This document shows, piece by piece, positions 1-7,700 of a stretch of DNA of 64,000 nucleotides. The notes beneath the pieces were generated by a model. That model had not been told where the DNA came from and searched no databases. It worked only from the letters and a program-made list of their open reading frames with translations. The position numbers were made by a program, and so were the translations under genes. This DNA is from Acidobacteriota bacterium (GTDB taxonomy: Bacteria; Acidobacteriota; Aminicenantia; JBFLYD01), in NCBI GenBank assembly GCA_040756905.1, contig JBFLYD010000043.1, forward strand, positions 62,001 through 126,000, read 5' to 3'. Each line of letters begins with the position of its first letter. Position 1 is the first letter of the stretch.

Positions 1-608
1 GTTGCAAGGGCTACTTTGGGATAACCACCATAGATTACATATTCTTCATATGCTGCAAGGATATGGGAGATAAGCGGTTCTGGAATTTTTCTACCCTGAG
101 AATTATCAAGAATTTCTTTGAATTCTTGTTTTCCTGAAAAATATAGGAATTCGCTGAATGATAAAGGATGAAGATCGAAAACTACTTTCCTGCCTGTAAG
201 AGGTTCTCCCATTTTAAATTTTAATTTAAGACTTGAGGAACCTGTGGCGATTAGTTTCAATTCTGGATAATGGTCATGAGTATACTTCAATATGCTACTG
301 ATATCTTCAATATAATGGATTTCATCAAGAAAGATGTATGCCCTCTGACCCTTTCTCCAACCCAATGCCTCCAAAAAAGATATGAGGTTTCGTACTGACT
401 TTATATATGATCGAAGTTCAATATCTTCAAGGTCAAGAAAATACGTTTTTTCCCCCTCTGCATCTAATTTCTCCTGGAGATAGTGAAGAAGTGAGGTCTT
501 ACCAACCTGTCTTGCACCAAGAATAACAATAATCTCATCCCTATCCAGCCAGGAATTTAACTTTTTGACTATATTCCTATACAAAAATTTAATACTTTTT
601 GTATACAT
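1..608 (-). CDS. DUF4143-type AAA ATPase, partial (runs off the left edge)
   Basis: The minus-strand reading frame is open from an ATG at 608 to the window edge, giving the first 202 residues. It shows a P-loop (GARQVGKTS), a Walker B with FLDEIHYI, a sensor-like IATGSSS and a later GGYPKV motif. This order is typical of the archaeal/bacterial AAA ATPases that carry a C-terminal DUF4143 nuclease-like domain, which would lie outside the window. It has the same architecture as the complete protein at 58264-59529. The cellular role of this family is not settled; its members are often accessory and mobile. It sits just upstream of CRISPR-like repeats and a toxin-antitoxin pair, so this edge looks like an accessory region. 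The family call is fairly sure and the function unknown. Confidence 0.85.
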   Translation of the reverse strand, partial: MYTKSIKFLYRNIVKKLNSWLDRDEIIVILGARQVGKTSLLHYLQEKLDAEGEKTYFLDLEDIELRSYIKSVRNLISFLEALGWRKGQRAYIFLDEIHYIEDISSILKYTHDHYPELKLIATGSSSLKLKFKMGEPLTGRKVVFDLHPLSFSEFLYFSGKQEFKEILDNSQGRKIPEPLISHILAAYEEYVIYGGYPKVALA

Positions 609-660
609 AATAATACAATTTTATATAAATTTTTGTAAATGTCAAGAAAAAAGCTATTTA

Positions 661-774
661 CATCCCCAATTTAACGGGTCTTCTTTTCTCACTGAAGCTG
701 ATAGAGGAATATCCGGTTGAGACCGAAAAGGAGAGTCGCAATCCCCAATTTAACGGGTCATAAATTCTCTCATC
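661..774 (+). CRISPR. CRISPR-like repeat pair with one 38-nt spacer (degenerate)
   Basis: Two related repeats, about 661-696 and 735-774, share ATCCCCAATTTAACGGGTC and flank a unique 38-nt segment (697-734). The first ends in ACTGAA, resembling the 5' handle of many crRNAs. The second starts with GTCGCAATCCCC and has a diverged 3' half, as terminal CRISPR repeats often do. The first copy has lost its first bases. No cas gene is in the window, so this would be a remnant or an orphan mini-array. A non-CRISPR short interspersed repeat is the main alternative. Confidence 0.45.
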
Positions 775-775
775 T

Positions 776-1042
776 CTATAATTTCCGATATGCATCTCTA
801 CGATGTCGAACATAATAAATAGTCACAGTCTTTGATTTAGTATCTACTTGGTAAATCACCCTATAGTCCCCGACTCTAATTCGGTAAAATCGTTCTACTG
901 CTTGAAGCTTACGGTTTTGAGGTGGAAATGGATTGTTTGCAAGGGAATCGACAGCTTCAATAATTCGAGGAATATCTTTTAGATCGATTTTACTTAAATC
1001 CTTTTCTGCTGAGTGCTTCCATTGAACTTTATAAAAGGCCAT
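776..1042 (-). CDS. RelE/ParE-family toxin (mRNA interferase-like)
   Basis: This 88-residue basic protein has the compact RelE/ParE fold signature: an N-terminal W-KHSAEKDL helix, a central NPFPPQNRKL turn, then FYRIRVGDYRVIYQVD and the C-terminal YYVRHRRDAY strand. Such toxins cleave mRNA at the ribosome or inhibit gyrase. The FYRIRVGDYRVIY pattern with a terminal RHRRDAY favours the RelE side. Its start overlaps the end of the antitoxin gene by 14 nt, the standard antitoxin-first arrangement that couples translation. The gene ends inside or next to the upstream CRISPR-like repeat. Family is secure; the exact target is not. Confidence 0.9.
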   Translation of the reverse strand: MAFYKVQWKHSAEKDLSKIDLKDIPRIIEAVDSLANNPFPPQNRKLQAVERFYRIRVGDYRVIYQVDTKSKTVTIYYVRHRRDAYRKL

Positions 1043-1220
1043 CTTTTCTTAGCCTTTTCTTCAGTTCTTCAAAAGTAATCACAGACTCATCTCGACGCTC
1101 GGCAATAACTACTAAATCGTGAATATCCTCCAAAAGTTCTTCATATTCTTCAATCGGAAGAATCACTGCTGTCTTGTTTCCTTTTTCATCTACAATATAT
1201 TGTTCCCGAGATTTCTCCAT
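1029..1220 (-). CDS. Antitoxin, Phd/YefM- or RelB-like
   Basis: This 63-residue acidic protein precedes and overlaps the toxin gene. The N-terminal half contains the motif QYIVDEKGNKTAVILPIEEYEELLED, typical of small Phd/YefM-like or RelB-like antitoxins, in which a beta-strand region binds DNA and the following helices wrap the toxin. The C-terminal acidic helices (ITFEELKKRLRKDGL) would be the toxin-binding part. The pair is probably autoregulated from a promoter upstream of 1220, though no clear operator is visible there. The role is inferred from size, motif and position. Confidence 0.85.
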   Translation of the reverse strand: MEKSREQYIVDEKGNKTAVILPIEEYEELLEDIHDLVVIAERRDESVITFEELKKRLRKDGLL

Positions 1221-1397
1221 AATATTTCTCCTCTTTGATTTTCATGGCGATTATTTACATCTTTATGATACCACAGATTTACAATTTAGTATAACAGTTA
1301 ATCTAAAGAAGTTGCTCCACTAACTCTTCTCTTCAAAAACAGAAATCTCTTCATCCCACCTCGCTTCCCATCGTCTCTCGCTCACCACTATTTCTTC

Positions 1398-1513
1398 ATC
1401 GCAATCCCCAATTTAACGGGTCTTCTTTTCTCACTGAAAGAGCATGAGGGGCTTCGTGGTATCAGTTCAGAAGGTCGCAATCCCTTATTAATCAAGTCAT
1501 AAATTCTCTCATT
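1398..1513 (+). CRISPR. Second CRISPR-like repeat pair with one 35-nt spacer
   Basis: Repeats at about 1398-1438 and 1474-1513 flank a 35-nt unique segment. The first repeat is the best preserved of the four and ends ACTGAAAG, like an 8-nt crRNA handle. The second, GTCGCAATCCCTTATTAAT followed by a diverged 3' half, ends in CATAAATTCTCTCAT. That same 3' tail is found in the last repeat of the pair at 661-774. The two pairs therefore share both an internal and a degenerate terminal repeat, as if one array end had been duplicated around the toxin-antitoxin module. Confidence 0.45.
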
Positions 1514-3218
1514 AAGAGATGGTTTTGCCTTTTATTATATTTTTTGAAATTTCGGACCAGAAATCGTCAATGTTGCGGTTGAGGTAGGAGATTCGGTGCC
1601 GGATTTGTTTTCTTGCCTCAAAGAAGAAAGCCTTGCAGAGCATAATTTCATAGCTTGAATTTTCAAGGCTTTTTTCTTTTATTATCGAATCAGTCTTAGA
1701 AAGTGTTGCAAGCATTCCGTAAAGATAAATTGCTACATCAGCAAGCCTTTCAAGGATATACTCTTTTTCGATTATCTTTTTACCGTATCTCTTAAGCACT
1801 CTTTCAGTCCAGATGCTCAAAGCCTGGGTATACTGGGAAACCATGTTTGCTTCTCTTTTCAAAGGCGAAGGAATTCCTTTAAGTTTTTCAGGTGCAATTC
1901 TTTTTTTTATCTCTTTATATGCAAAGTCTTTTAAAATGCCAATTGATGTAAATGGAGATTTAAGAGCTCTTCCCATCTGCTTTAAATATTCTCCTACCCC
2001 TCTTATTCCATAAAGGGCGATGAAAAGCCTCTGAATTTCATTTGTTCCCTCAAATATCGTATTAATCCTCGCATCCCTCAAGTATTTCTCATAGGGATAA
2101 TCCTTTGTGTATCCATAGCCTCCTGCCACTTGAAGAGCTTCGTTCACGCTTTCCCACAAAATTTCCGAAGCAAATGTTTTGCATATCGCTGACTCCAATG
2201 AAAAGTCCACATCATCTCTTTCACTTATGCCAGCTGTAAGATAAACCATGCTGTCAGCTGCATATGTTAAAAATGCTATCCTTGATAATTTCTTTTTAAT
2301 CAATTCAAAATCAGAAATTGGTGAACCAAATTGAACCCTCTCTCTGGAATACTCTGATGAAATTCTAAGAAGTTCTTTTGCTCCTCCGACACATCCTGCA
2401 GCAAGCCCGAGCCTTCCCCAGTCCAAAGCCTCCAAGGCAATCTTCAACCCTTTTCCAATCTCTCCTATTAGATTTTCTTTAGGAACCTTCACATTTTCGA
2501 ATGTAATCTCAACTGTAGAAGATGCTTTTATTCCAAGCTTTTCCTCTTCCTTTGAAATAGAAATTCCTTCTAAATCTCCTGGAACAAGAAGCGCAATGAA
2601 ACTATCTTTTTTCTCATCAGTATCCTCGAGTTTTGCAAAAACTGTGTAAATTCCTCGAAAACTTCCGTTTGTAACAAATAATTTTGATCCATCTAAAATT
2701 AAATATTTTCCATCATCTGAGATTTTTGCTTTTGTCTTTATCGAAGATGGGTCTGAACCTGCAGATGCCTCTGTAAGGCAGAACGCTGCAATTTTTTCTC
2801 CCTTTGCAATTGAAGGAAGAAATTTCCTTTTTTGCTCTTCATTTCCATAAAGAAGAAGAGGTTTCACTCCGATGGATTCATGGGCTCCAAGCATAGTTGC
2901 GAGTGAGGCATCAATTTTGGCCATTTCTTCCATCACTCTATTATAGGCCCATTGACTCATCCCGAACCCTTCGTATTCTTCAGGAATTATCATTCCAAAA
3001 ATTCCCATCTCACCCAGAGCATTCAGAATTTCCCAAGAGATTTTTCCTTCCTCTTCCAATTTTTTTGGGTTTATCTTTTCTTTTGCGAATTTTCTCAATG
3101 AATCAATAAGAAAATCCAGGTTTTCTCTTTCTTCCTCAGATTGGGTTGGGAATGGAAAAATAAAGTCCTCTTCAATGTTTCCATCAAAAAGATTTTTAAC
3201 TATACTTCTTTTTTGCAT
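1512..3218 (-). CDS. Acyl-CoA dehydrogenase (long-chain type with C-terminal extension)
   Basis: This 568-residue FAD-dependent acyl-CoA dehydrogenase would catalyse the first step of fatty-acid beta-oxidation. The first signature, CLTEASAGSD, is at about 148-156 and the second, QVAGGYGYTKDYPYEKYLRD, at about 363-382. It is followed by the catalytic base Glu390 in IFEGTNEIQR. At about 570 residues it is longer than the usual 380-residue form. The extra C-terminal helical domain is like that of VLCAD/ACAD9-type enzymes, suggesting long-chain substrates and possibly membrane association. It is the last gene of a minus-strand operon behind the FadJ-like protein (11-nt gap) and thiolase. The electron acceptor (ETF) is not encoded here. 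Confidence 0.93.
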   Translation of the reverse strand: MQKRSIVKNLFDGNIEEDFIFPFPTQSEEERENLDFLIDSLRKFAKEKINPKKLEEEGKISWEILNALGEMGIFGMIIPEEYEGFGMSQWAYNRVMEEMAKIDASLATMLGAHESIGVKPLLLYGNEEQKRKFLPSIAKGEKIAAFCLTEASAGSDPSSIKTKAKISDDGKYLILDGSKLFVTNGSFRGIYTVFAKLEDTDEKKDSFIALLVPGDLEGISISKEEEKLGIKASSTVEITFENVKVPKENLIGEIGKGLKIALEALDWGRLGLAAGCVGGAKELLRISSEYSRERVQFGSPISDFELIKKKLSRIAFLTYAADSMVYLTAGISERDDVDFSLESAICKTFASEILWESVNEALQVAGGYGYTKDYPYEKYLRDARINTIFEGTNEIQRLFIALYGIRGVGEYLKQMGRALKSPFTSIGILKDFAYKEIKKRIAPEKLKGIPSPLKREANMVSQYTQALSIWTERVLKRYGKKIIEKEYILERLADVAIYLYGMLATLSKTDSIIKEKSLENSSYEIMLCKAFFFEARKQIRHRISYLNRNIDDFWSEISKNIIKGKTIS

Positions 3219-3229
3219 TTTTGCTCCTT

Positions 3230-5353
3230 TTATTGATAGAAATTCATTCCCCGCGAAGCCATGTCTTTAATGATTTGAGATGCTTTAAACCTTTCGCCAT
3301 ATTTTTCATAGAATCTTTGAAGTTCATTAAATAAATTCTTTATTCCCAGATTATCCGCATACTTTAAAAGCCCTCCTCTAAAAGGTGGAAACCCTGTTCC
3401 AAAAATCATCCCGATATCTACTACTGAAGGAGATTTTACAATGTTTTCTTCAAGGCAACGGGATGCTTCGTTTATCATCAAAAGCACCATTCTTTTTACA
3501 ATTTCTTGTGAGTTGAATTCTCTTTTTTCAATGTTTAAGATTTTATAAATTTCAGAGTCGACTGCTTCTTTTCCGTTAAGTCTGTAAAAACCTTTCTTCG
3601 ATTTTTTGCCAAGTCTTCCTGATTTTATGATGGCATCTAAAATTGATGGGGGTTTCATTCTATCACCAAAAGCCTGATGGATAACTTCTGAAACTTTTGA
3701 AGCTACATCGATTCCAACCTCATCTATAAGCCTCAAAGGTCCCATTGGCATCCCGAATTTTTTCATCTCTCCATCAATCTGCTCTATCGAAGCTCCCTCT
3801 TCAAGAAGGAAGGCTGCTTCATTAAGATACGGAGTTAAAATTCGATTAACGAGAAACCCTCTTGAATCTTTTACTACAATCGGTGTCTTTCCCATCTTTT
3901 TCGAAAGAGCCACAACTGTTGCCACGCACTCCTCAGATGTTTTTTCCCCTCTGATTATTTCAACAAGCGGCATTCTGTGGACAGGGTTGAAGAAATGCAT
4001 TCCAACAATATTTTCGGGCCGCGAGGATGCTTTCTGCATTTCCGTTATGGAAAGCGATGAAGTGTTTGAGGCAAAGATTGCATCCTCCTTCATATATTTT
4101 TCAACTTCAGAGATTAATCTTTTCTTCACATCCATATCCTCAAACACTGCTTCTATTACGATGTCAGCCACTGAAAATCCGCTGAAGTCAACGGAAGGTG
4201 AAACAAATCCCATTTTTTTTATAAAATCTTTCTCCTTCATCCTTTTTCTTTTAACTGATTCTCTATAAATCGATGCAATTCTTTCCATTCCAACTGAGAG
4301 AGCGCTTAGGTTTACATCTTTTATTCTTACTGGAACTTCGATGTTGGAGAAAGCATGGGCGATGCCTGCGCCCATTGTGCCTGCGCCCATTACTCCTGCC
4401 CGCTTTATTTCAGCGGGCTTGATATCTTTTCTTTCTATGCCAGGGTCTTTCTTTATCTCTTCACTCATAAAGAATAAAGAGACAAGATTTTTACTCACCT
4501 CAGAAGTAATCAATTTCGAAATAGAGCGGGCATCCTGATCCAGTGCTTTCTTCAGCGAAGTCCAGCGACCTTTCTTCACCCTTTCTACTATCTCTAAAGG
4601 TGCAGGATAATTGCCCTTCGTTCTCTTAAAAACATCCTTTTTAGCTTTTCTAAAAACCAGTATCCTCACCAGGGGTTCGCTTTCAATCAAACGGGTTATA
4701 AGATTTCTCTTTCTCCCTCTGCTTTTTTTTAAGCCCTTTCTCATAACATCTTCTAAAAATTTTTCTACAAATTCTTCAAAATTCTGATGGGGAAAAACTG
4801 CGTCCACAAGGCCAGCTCTTAAAGCTCTTTTTGCATCAAGATTTCTTCCAGTTAACATCAAATCAAGCGCATTTATTGGACCGATTAACTCAGGTAATTT
4901 CTGACATCCTCCCCATCCTGGAAGAATTCCTAAATTTACCTCTGGAAAACCTATTCTCGTTGAAGGACTATCTGATGCAACCCGAAATCCAAAAAAAAGA
5001 GGGAATTCTGCTCCTCCTCCAAGAGCCACACCATCTATAGCTGCAACAGTAGGAAATGGAAGTTTTTCTACAAGGGAAAATATTTCCTGTCCTTTCCTTG
5101 TCTTCTCATAAGCATCGCTTACATCTTTGATTTCCTTAAGCTCATCAAGGTCTGCTCCTGCGATGAACACATCTTTTTTACCGCTCATAAAATATAAGCC
5201 TTTGACATCGGTTCTTTCCATAAGACTTTCCAATAAATCTTTTAGCTCTCTCATCACAGCGGTTGAAAACTTATTTACTTTCTCATCGGGAATGTCAAAG
5301 ATTACTTTAAGAATACCTGATTCTTTTAACTCTTCTTTAAAATAAGTTCCCAT
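3230..5353 (-). CDS. fadJ: Bifunctional enoyl-CoA hydratase / 3-hydroxyacyl-CoA dehydrogenase (FadJ/FadB-like)
   Basis: This 707-residue fusion performs the hydration and NAD-dependent oxidation steps of beta-oxidation. The N-terminal crotonase domain keeps both catalytic glutamates (Glu116 in LGGGAE and Glu138 in GFPEVNLG). The dehydrogenase domain starts with the Rossmann motif GVMGAGTMGAGIAHAF at about 320-335 and carries the catalytic His453 in MHFFNPVHRMPLVE. A second C-terminal 3HCDH domain follows. Its length equals that of E. coli FadJ. It lies between thiolase and acyl-CoA dehydrogenase in one operon, so with them it completes a beta-oxidation cycle. Symbol by domain order and context; FadB versus FadJ cannot be told from this alone. 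Confidence 0.93.
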   Translation of the reverse strand: MGTYFKEELKESGILKVIFDIPDEKVNKFSTAVMRELKDLLESLMERTDVKGLYFMSGKKDVFIAGADLDELKEIKDVSDAYEKTRKGQEIFSLVEKLPFPTVAAIDGVALGGGAEFPLFFGFRVASDSPSTRIGFPEVNLGILPGWGGCQKLPELIGPINALDLMLTGRNLDAKRALRAGLVDAVFPHQNFEEFVEKFLEDVMRKGLKKSRGRKRNLITRLIESEPLVRILVFRKAKKDVFKRTKGNYPAPLEIVERVKKGRWTSLKKALDQDARSISKLITSEVSKNLVSLFFMSEEIKKDPGIERKDIKPAEIKRAGVMGAGTMGAGIAHAFSNIEVPVRIKDVNLSALSVGMERIASIYRESVKRKRMKEKDFIKKMGFVSPSVDFSGFSVADIVIEAVFEDMDVKKRLISEVEKYMKEDAIFASNTSSLSITEMQKASSRPENIVGMHFFNPVHRMPLVEIIRGEKTSEECVATVVALSKKMGKTPIVVKDSRGFLVNRILTPYLNEAAFLLEEGASIEQIDGEMKKFGMPMGPLRLIDEVGIDVASKVSEVIHQAFGDRMKPPSILDAIIKSGRLGKKSKKGFYRLNGKEAVDSEIYKILNIEKREFNSQEIVKRMVLLMINEASRCLEENIVKSPSVVDIGMIFGTGFPPFRGGLLKYADNLGIKNLFNELQRFYEKYGERFKASQIIKDMASRGMNFYQ

Positions 5354-5409
5354 TCTTTCCTCCAGAATATAAAATTAAAAAAAATAAAAATATAAAATCC
5401 TCCCTCTGT

Positions 5410-6705
5410 TTATTTTATTTCGAGGAGAAGTGAACCTCCCTGTCCTCCTCCAACACAGAGGGCAACAAGACCAAGGTTAAGATTTCTTCTTTTCATCTCC
5501 TTTAGTATCGTTATTACAAGTCTTGCCCCTGAAGTTGCCACAGGGTGTCCTAACGCTATCGCACCTCCATTCACATTGAGTATTTCTCGATTTATCTCTC
5601 CGAGTGGGTTGGAATCTCCATAGTATTTTGAGGCAAATTCTTTTGATTTGAATGCAATTTCATTTGCAATAACCACGGCTGCAAAAGCTTCGTTTATCTC
5701 AATCAATTGAATGTCTTTGAAAGAAGCTCCACCTCTCTTTAAAGCTAAAGGAGTTGCCATAGCAGGACCCAACCCCATTCTTTCAGGCTCAACCCCTGCA
5801 TAGGCATAACTTCTGATTATTCCCATTGGCTCATATCCCAATTCTTTAGCTCTTTCTTCACTCATCAATATCATAGCAGCAGCACCATCTGTTATCTGAG
5901 AAGAATTTCCAGCTGTCACTGTTCCATACCTTCTGTCAAAAAAGGGCTTCAAGTTTGAAAGGGCTTCTAAAGTTTGACCTTTTCTTATTCCGTTATCTTC
6001 ATCGACGGGAGTTTTATAATCGGGTGGAATAAAAACAGGAACTATTTCTTCTTTTAACTTTCCATCTGCTGTTGCCTTCTCAGCTCTCTGGTGACTCATG
6101 AGAGAAAATTTATCCTGCTCCAGCCTTGATATTTTGTACTCCCTTGCTAATAGTTCTGCAGTATCCCCCATCATCATTCCTGAGACATTGTCCCTCAAAC
6201 CTTCCATCACTCCAACCACAGGGTTTAAAAAAGCCCCGAGAGGCATTTTTAAAAATCCTTTTAATCTCTGTCTGAATTTCTTTGCTTTTTGAAGGTTCTG
6301 GAAAAAATCAACAGCTTTTTTTCTGTAAAGAAAGGGGATCGAACTCATGGATTCCACACCTCCTCCTATAACTACATCGGCAAGACCGAGAGAAATTTTT
6401 TCTGCAGCTGAAGTTATCGCTTCTAAACCGGAGGCGCAATTCCTTCCCACAGTGTAGGCAGGGACATCTACAGGGATTCCAGCTTTCAATGCTATTACTC
6501 GTGAAATGTTAATTGAATCAACTGGTTGAGCTATGTTTCCAAATATGACTTCTGAGATTAACGAGGGAGAAAGGTTATTTCTCCATATCAATTCCTGAAC
6601 AACTATCCTGCCGAGTTCGACAGGATGAATTTCTGAAAAAAGCGTCCAGGATTTTATGAATGGCGTTCTTAATCCATCGATAATTGCAATTTTTTTTGGA
6701 AGCAT
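5410..6705 (-). CDS. fadI: Acetyl-CoA acyltransferase (3-ketoacyl-CoA thiolase, FadI-like)
   Basis: This 431-residue thiolase cleaves 3-ketoacyl-CoA to acetyl-CoA and a shortened acyl-CoA. The nucleophile is Cys90 in GRNCASGLEA. The EINEAFAA and ALGHPVATSGARL motifs supply the His, and LCVGGGQGGSLL near the C-terminus contains the second catalytic Cys. The length fits FadI-type thiolases, which have a loop insertion compared with 390-residue biosynthetic enzymes. It is the first gene of the beta-oxidation operon; the gap to the fadJ-like gene is 56 nt. The upstream region 6706-7059 holds its promoter, but I see no convincing operator. Confidence 0.93.
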   Translation of the reverse strand: MLPKKIAIIDGLRTPFIKSWTLFSEIHPVELGRIVVQELIWRNNLSPSLISEVIFGNIAQPVDSINISRVIALKAGIPVDVPAYTVGRNCASGLEAITSAAEKISLGLADVVIGGGVESMSSIPFLYRKKAVDFFQNLQKAKKFRQRLKGFLKMPLGAFLNPVVGVMEGLRDNVSGMMMGDTAELLAREYKISRLEQDKFSLMSHQRAEKATADGKLKEEIVPVFIPPDYKTPVDEDNGIRKGQTLEALSNLKPFFDRRYGTVTAGNSSQITDGAAAMILMSEERAKELGYEPMGIIRSYAYAGVEPERMGLGPAMATPLALKRGGASFKDIQLIEINEAFAAVVIANEIAFKSKEFASKYYGDSNPLGEINREILNVNGGAIALGHPVATSGARLVITILKEMKRRNLNLGLVALCVGGGQGGSLLLEIK

Positions 6706-6899
6706 TCTTACCTTCCTTTCTATAATTTAATATATTGCTGAAATGGGATGTAAAAAAACCATATTATAAGAAATAATAAAAAGAATTTAAAAAACATTAA
6801 GTTAAATTCTATATTTAAAATACTAAATTATCAATCTCTCGCCCTAAATTGATGTTACTAATACGAACGCACTAATATTTGTTCCATCTTACTCGTTTC

Positions 6900-6951
6900 C
6901 CCCCCTCACCTCAATCCTCTCCCCAGTGGGGAGAGGGAGGGGTGAGGGGGG
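6900..6951. repeat. GC-rich palindromic element (REP-like)
   Basis: An outer stem CCCCCCTCACC (6900-6910) pairs with GGTGAGGGGGG (6941-6951). An inner stem CCTCTCCCC (6916-6924) pairs with GGGGAGAGG (6928-6936) around a 3-nt loop. The base composition is unlike the surrounding AT-rich DNA. Palindromes of this kind (CCCTCACC-CTCTCCCC-GGGGAGAG-GGTGAGGG) recur in many unrelated bacterial genomes as I remember them. Only one copy is in this window. Confidence 0.75.
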
Positions 6952-7011
6952 CAGGAATGCAAAGGAGGAGAGTTAAGGCGGGGGTATTGTCAAGTATATA
7001 AAGAATTTCCC

Positions 7012-7041
7012 TTGACTGAAAAAGAATTTATATGCTAATTT
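7012..7041 (+). promoter_or_regulatory. Possible promoter of the MglA-like GTPase gene
   Basis: A TTGACT (7012-7017) matches the -35 consensus in five of six bases. It is followed after 18 nt by TAATTT preceded by TGC (extended -10 style). The -10 match is weak, so this is only a candidate. The start codon is 19 nt downstream. Confidence 0.35.
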
Positions 7042-7059
7042 CACTGTTGCGAGGAAACA

Positions 7060-7668
7060 TTGTTAATTGATTATGATTTAAAAGAACTGCTGGCAAAAAT
7101 AGTTTACTATGGTCCAGGATTGAGTGGGAAAACGACCAATCTTCTTTTCATCTTTAATAAGTTTGATGATGAATCTAAGGGTGAGCTTATAACTTTACAG
7201 ACTGATATCGAAAGAACTATTTTCTTTGACATCATTCCATTAAAAGTTGGAAACATCGGCGGCTTTCAGACAAGATTTCAACTTTATACAGTCCCTGGAC
7301 AAACCCAATATAACACTATGAGAAGGATAGTTCTTAAAAATGTTGATGGAATTGTATTTGTTGCAGATTCTCAGAACGAAATGAAATATAAAAATAAAGA
7401 TAGTTTGATAAATTTATCTGAAAATCTTTCCTACTATAAAATTTCTATTAAGCAAATCCCATTTGTGTTTCAGTACAACAAAAGAGACCTTCCAAACATC
7501 TCATCTATTGAAGAAATAAACAAATATCTAAACCAGAATGGGCATCTTTTTTTCGAAGCTTCAGCTATAAATGGGATAGGAGTAATGGAAACGCTTAAAG
7601 AAATTTCGAAATTAACTTTACATTCTATAAAAAACAAAATATTAGCAAGAAAAGAAGATCTTGAATAA
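7060..7668 (+). CDS. MglA-like small Ras-type GTPase
   Basis: This 202-residue GTPase of the MglA/Ras-like family controls cell polarity or motility in Myxococcus and occurs widely elsewhere. The P-loop GPGLSGKTT is at residues 18-26. The switch region carries TLQTDIERTIFFD and the G3-like YTVPGQTQYNTMRR, where VPGQ replaces the Ras DxxG. NKRDLP supplies G4 and EASAINGIGV G5. The start is a TTG at 7060, chosen because GAGG lies 5 nt upstream and the protein then begins as family members do. No MglB/roadblock partner is adjacent. Regulation of outer-membrane or motility functions is a guess from the family only. Confidence 0.88.
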   Translation: MLIDYDLKELLAKIVYYGPGLSGKTTNLLFIFNKFDDESKGELITLQTDIERTIFFDIIPLKVGNIGGFQTRFQLYTVPGQTQYNTMRRIVLKNVDGIVFVADSQNEMKYKNKDSLINLSENLSYYKISIKQIPFVFQYNKRDLPNISSIEEINKYLNQNGHLFFEASAINGIGVMETLKEISKLTLHSIKNKILARKEDLE

Positions 7669-7700
7669 ATTAATTTAGGAGGAGAAAAATTTTATTTGAA

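Larger units (their letters stand above)
6706..7059. other. Divergent intergenic region with a palindromic repeat
   Basis: This 354-nt gap separates the divergent thiolase operon and the MglA-like gene. It holds an AT-rich half next to the thiolase, then a strongly GC-rich palindrome (6900-6951), then a probable promoter for the GTPase gene. No ORF or RNA gene is recognisable. Confidence 0.6.

Noticed and set aside
3987-4268. Long open frames antisense to fadJ, mfd, atpD and other large genes
   Set aside because: They lie opposite clearly conserved proteins, have no ribosome-binding sites or motifs, and are composition effects.
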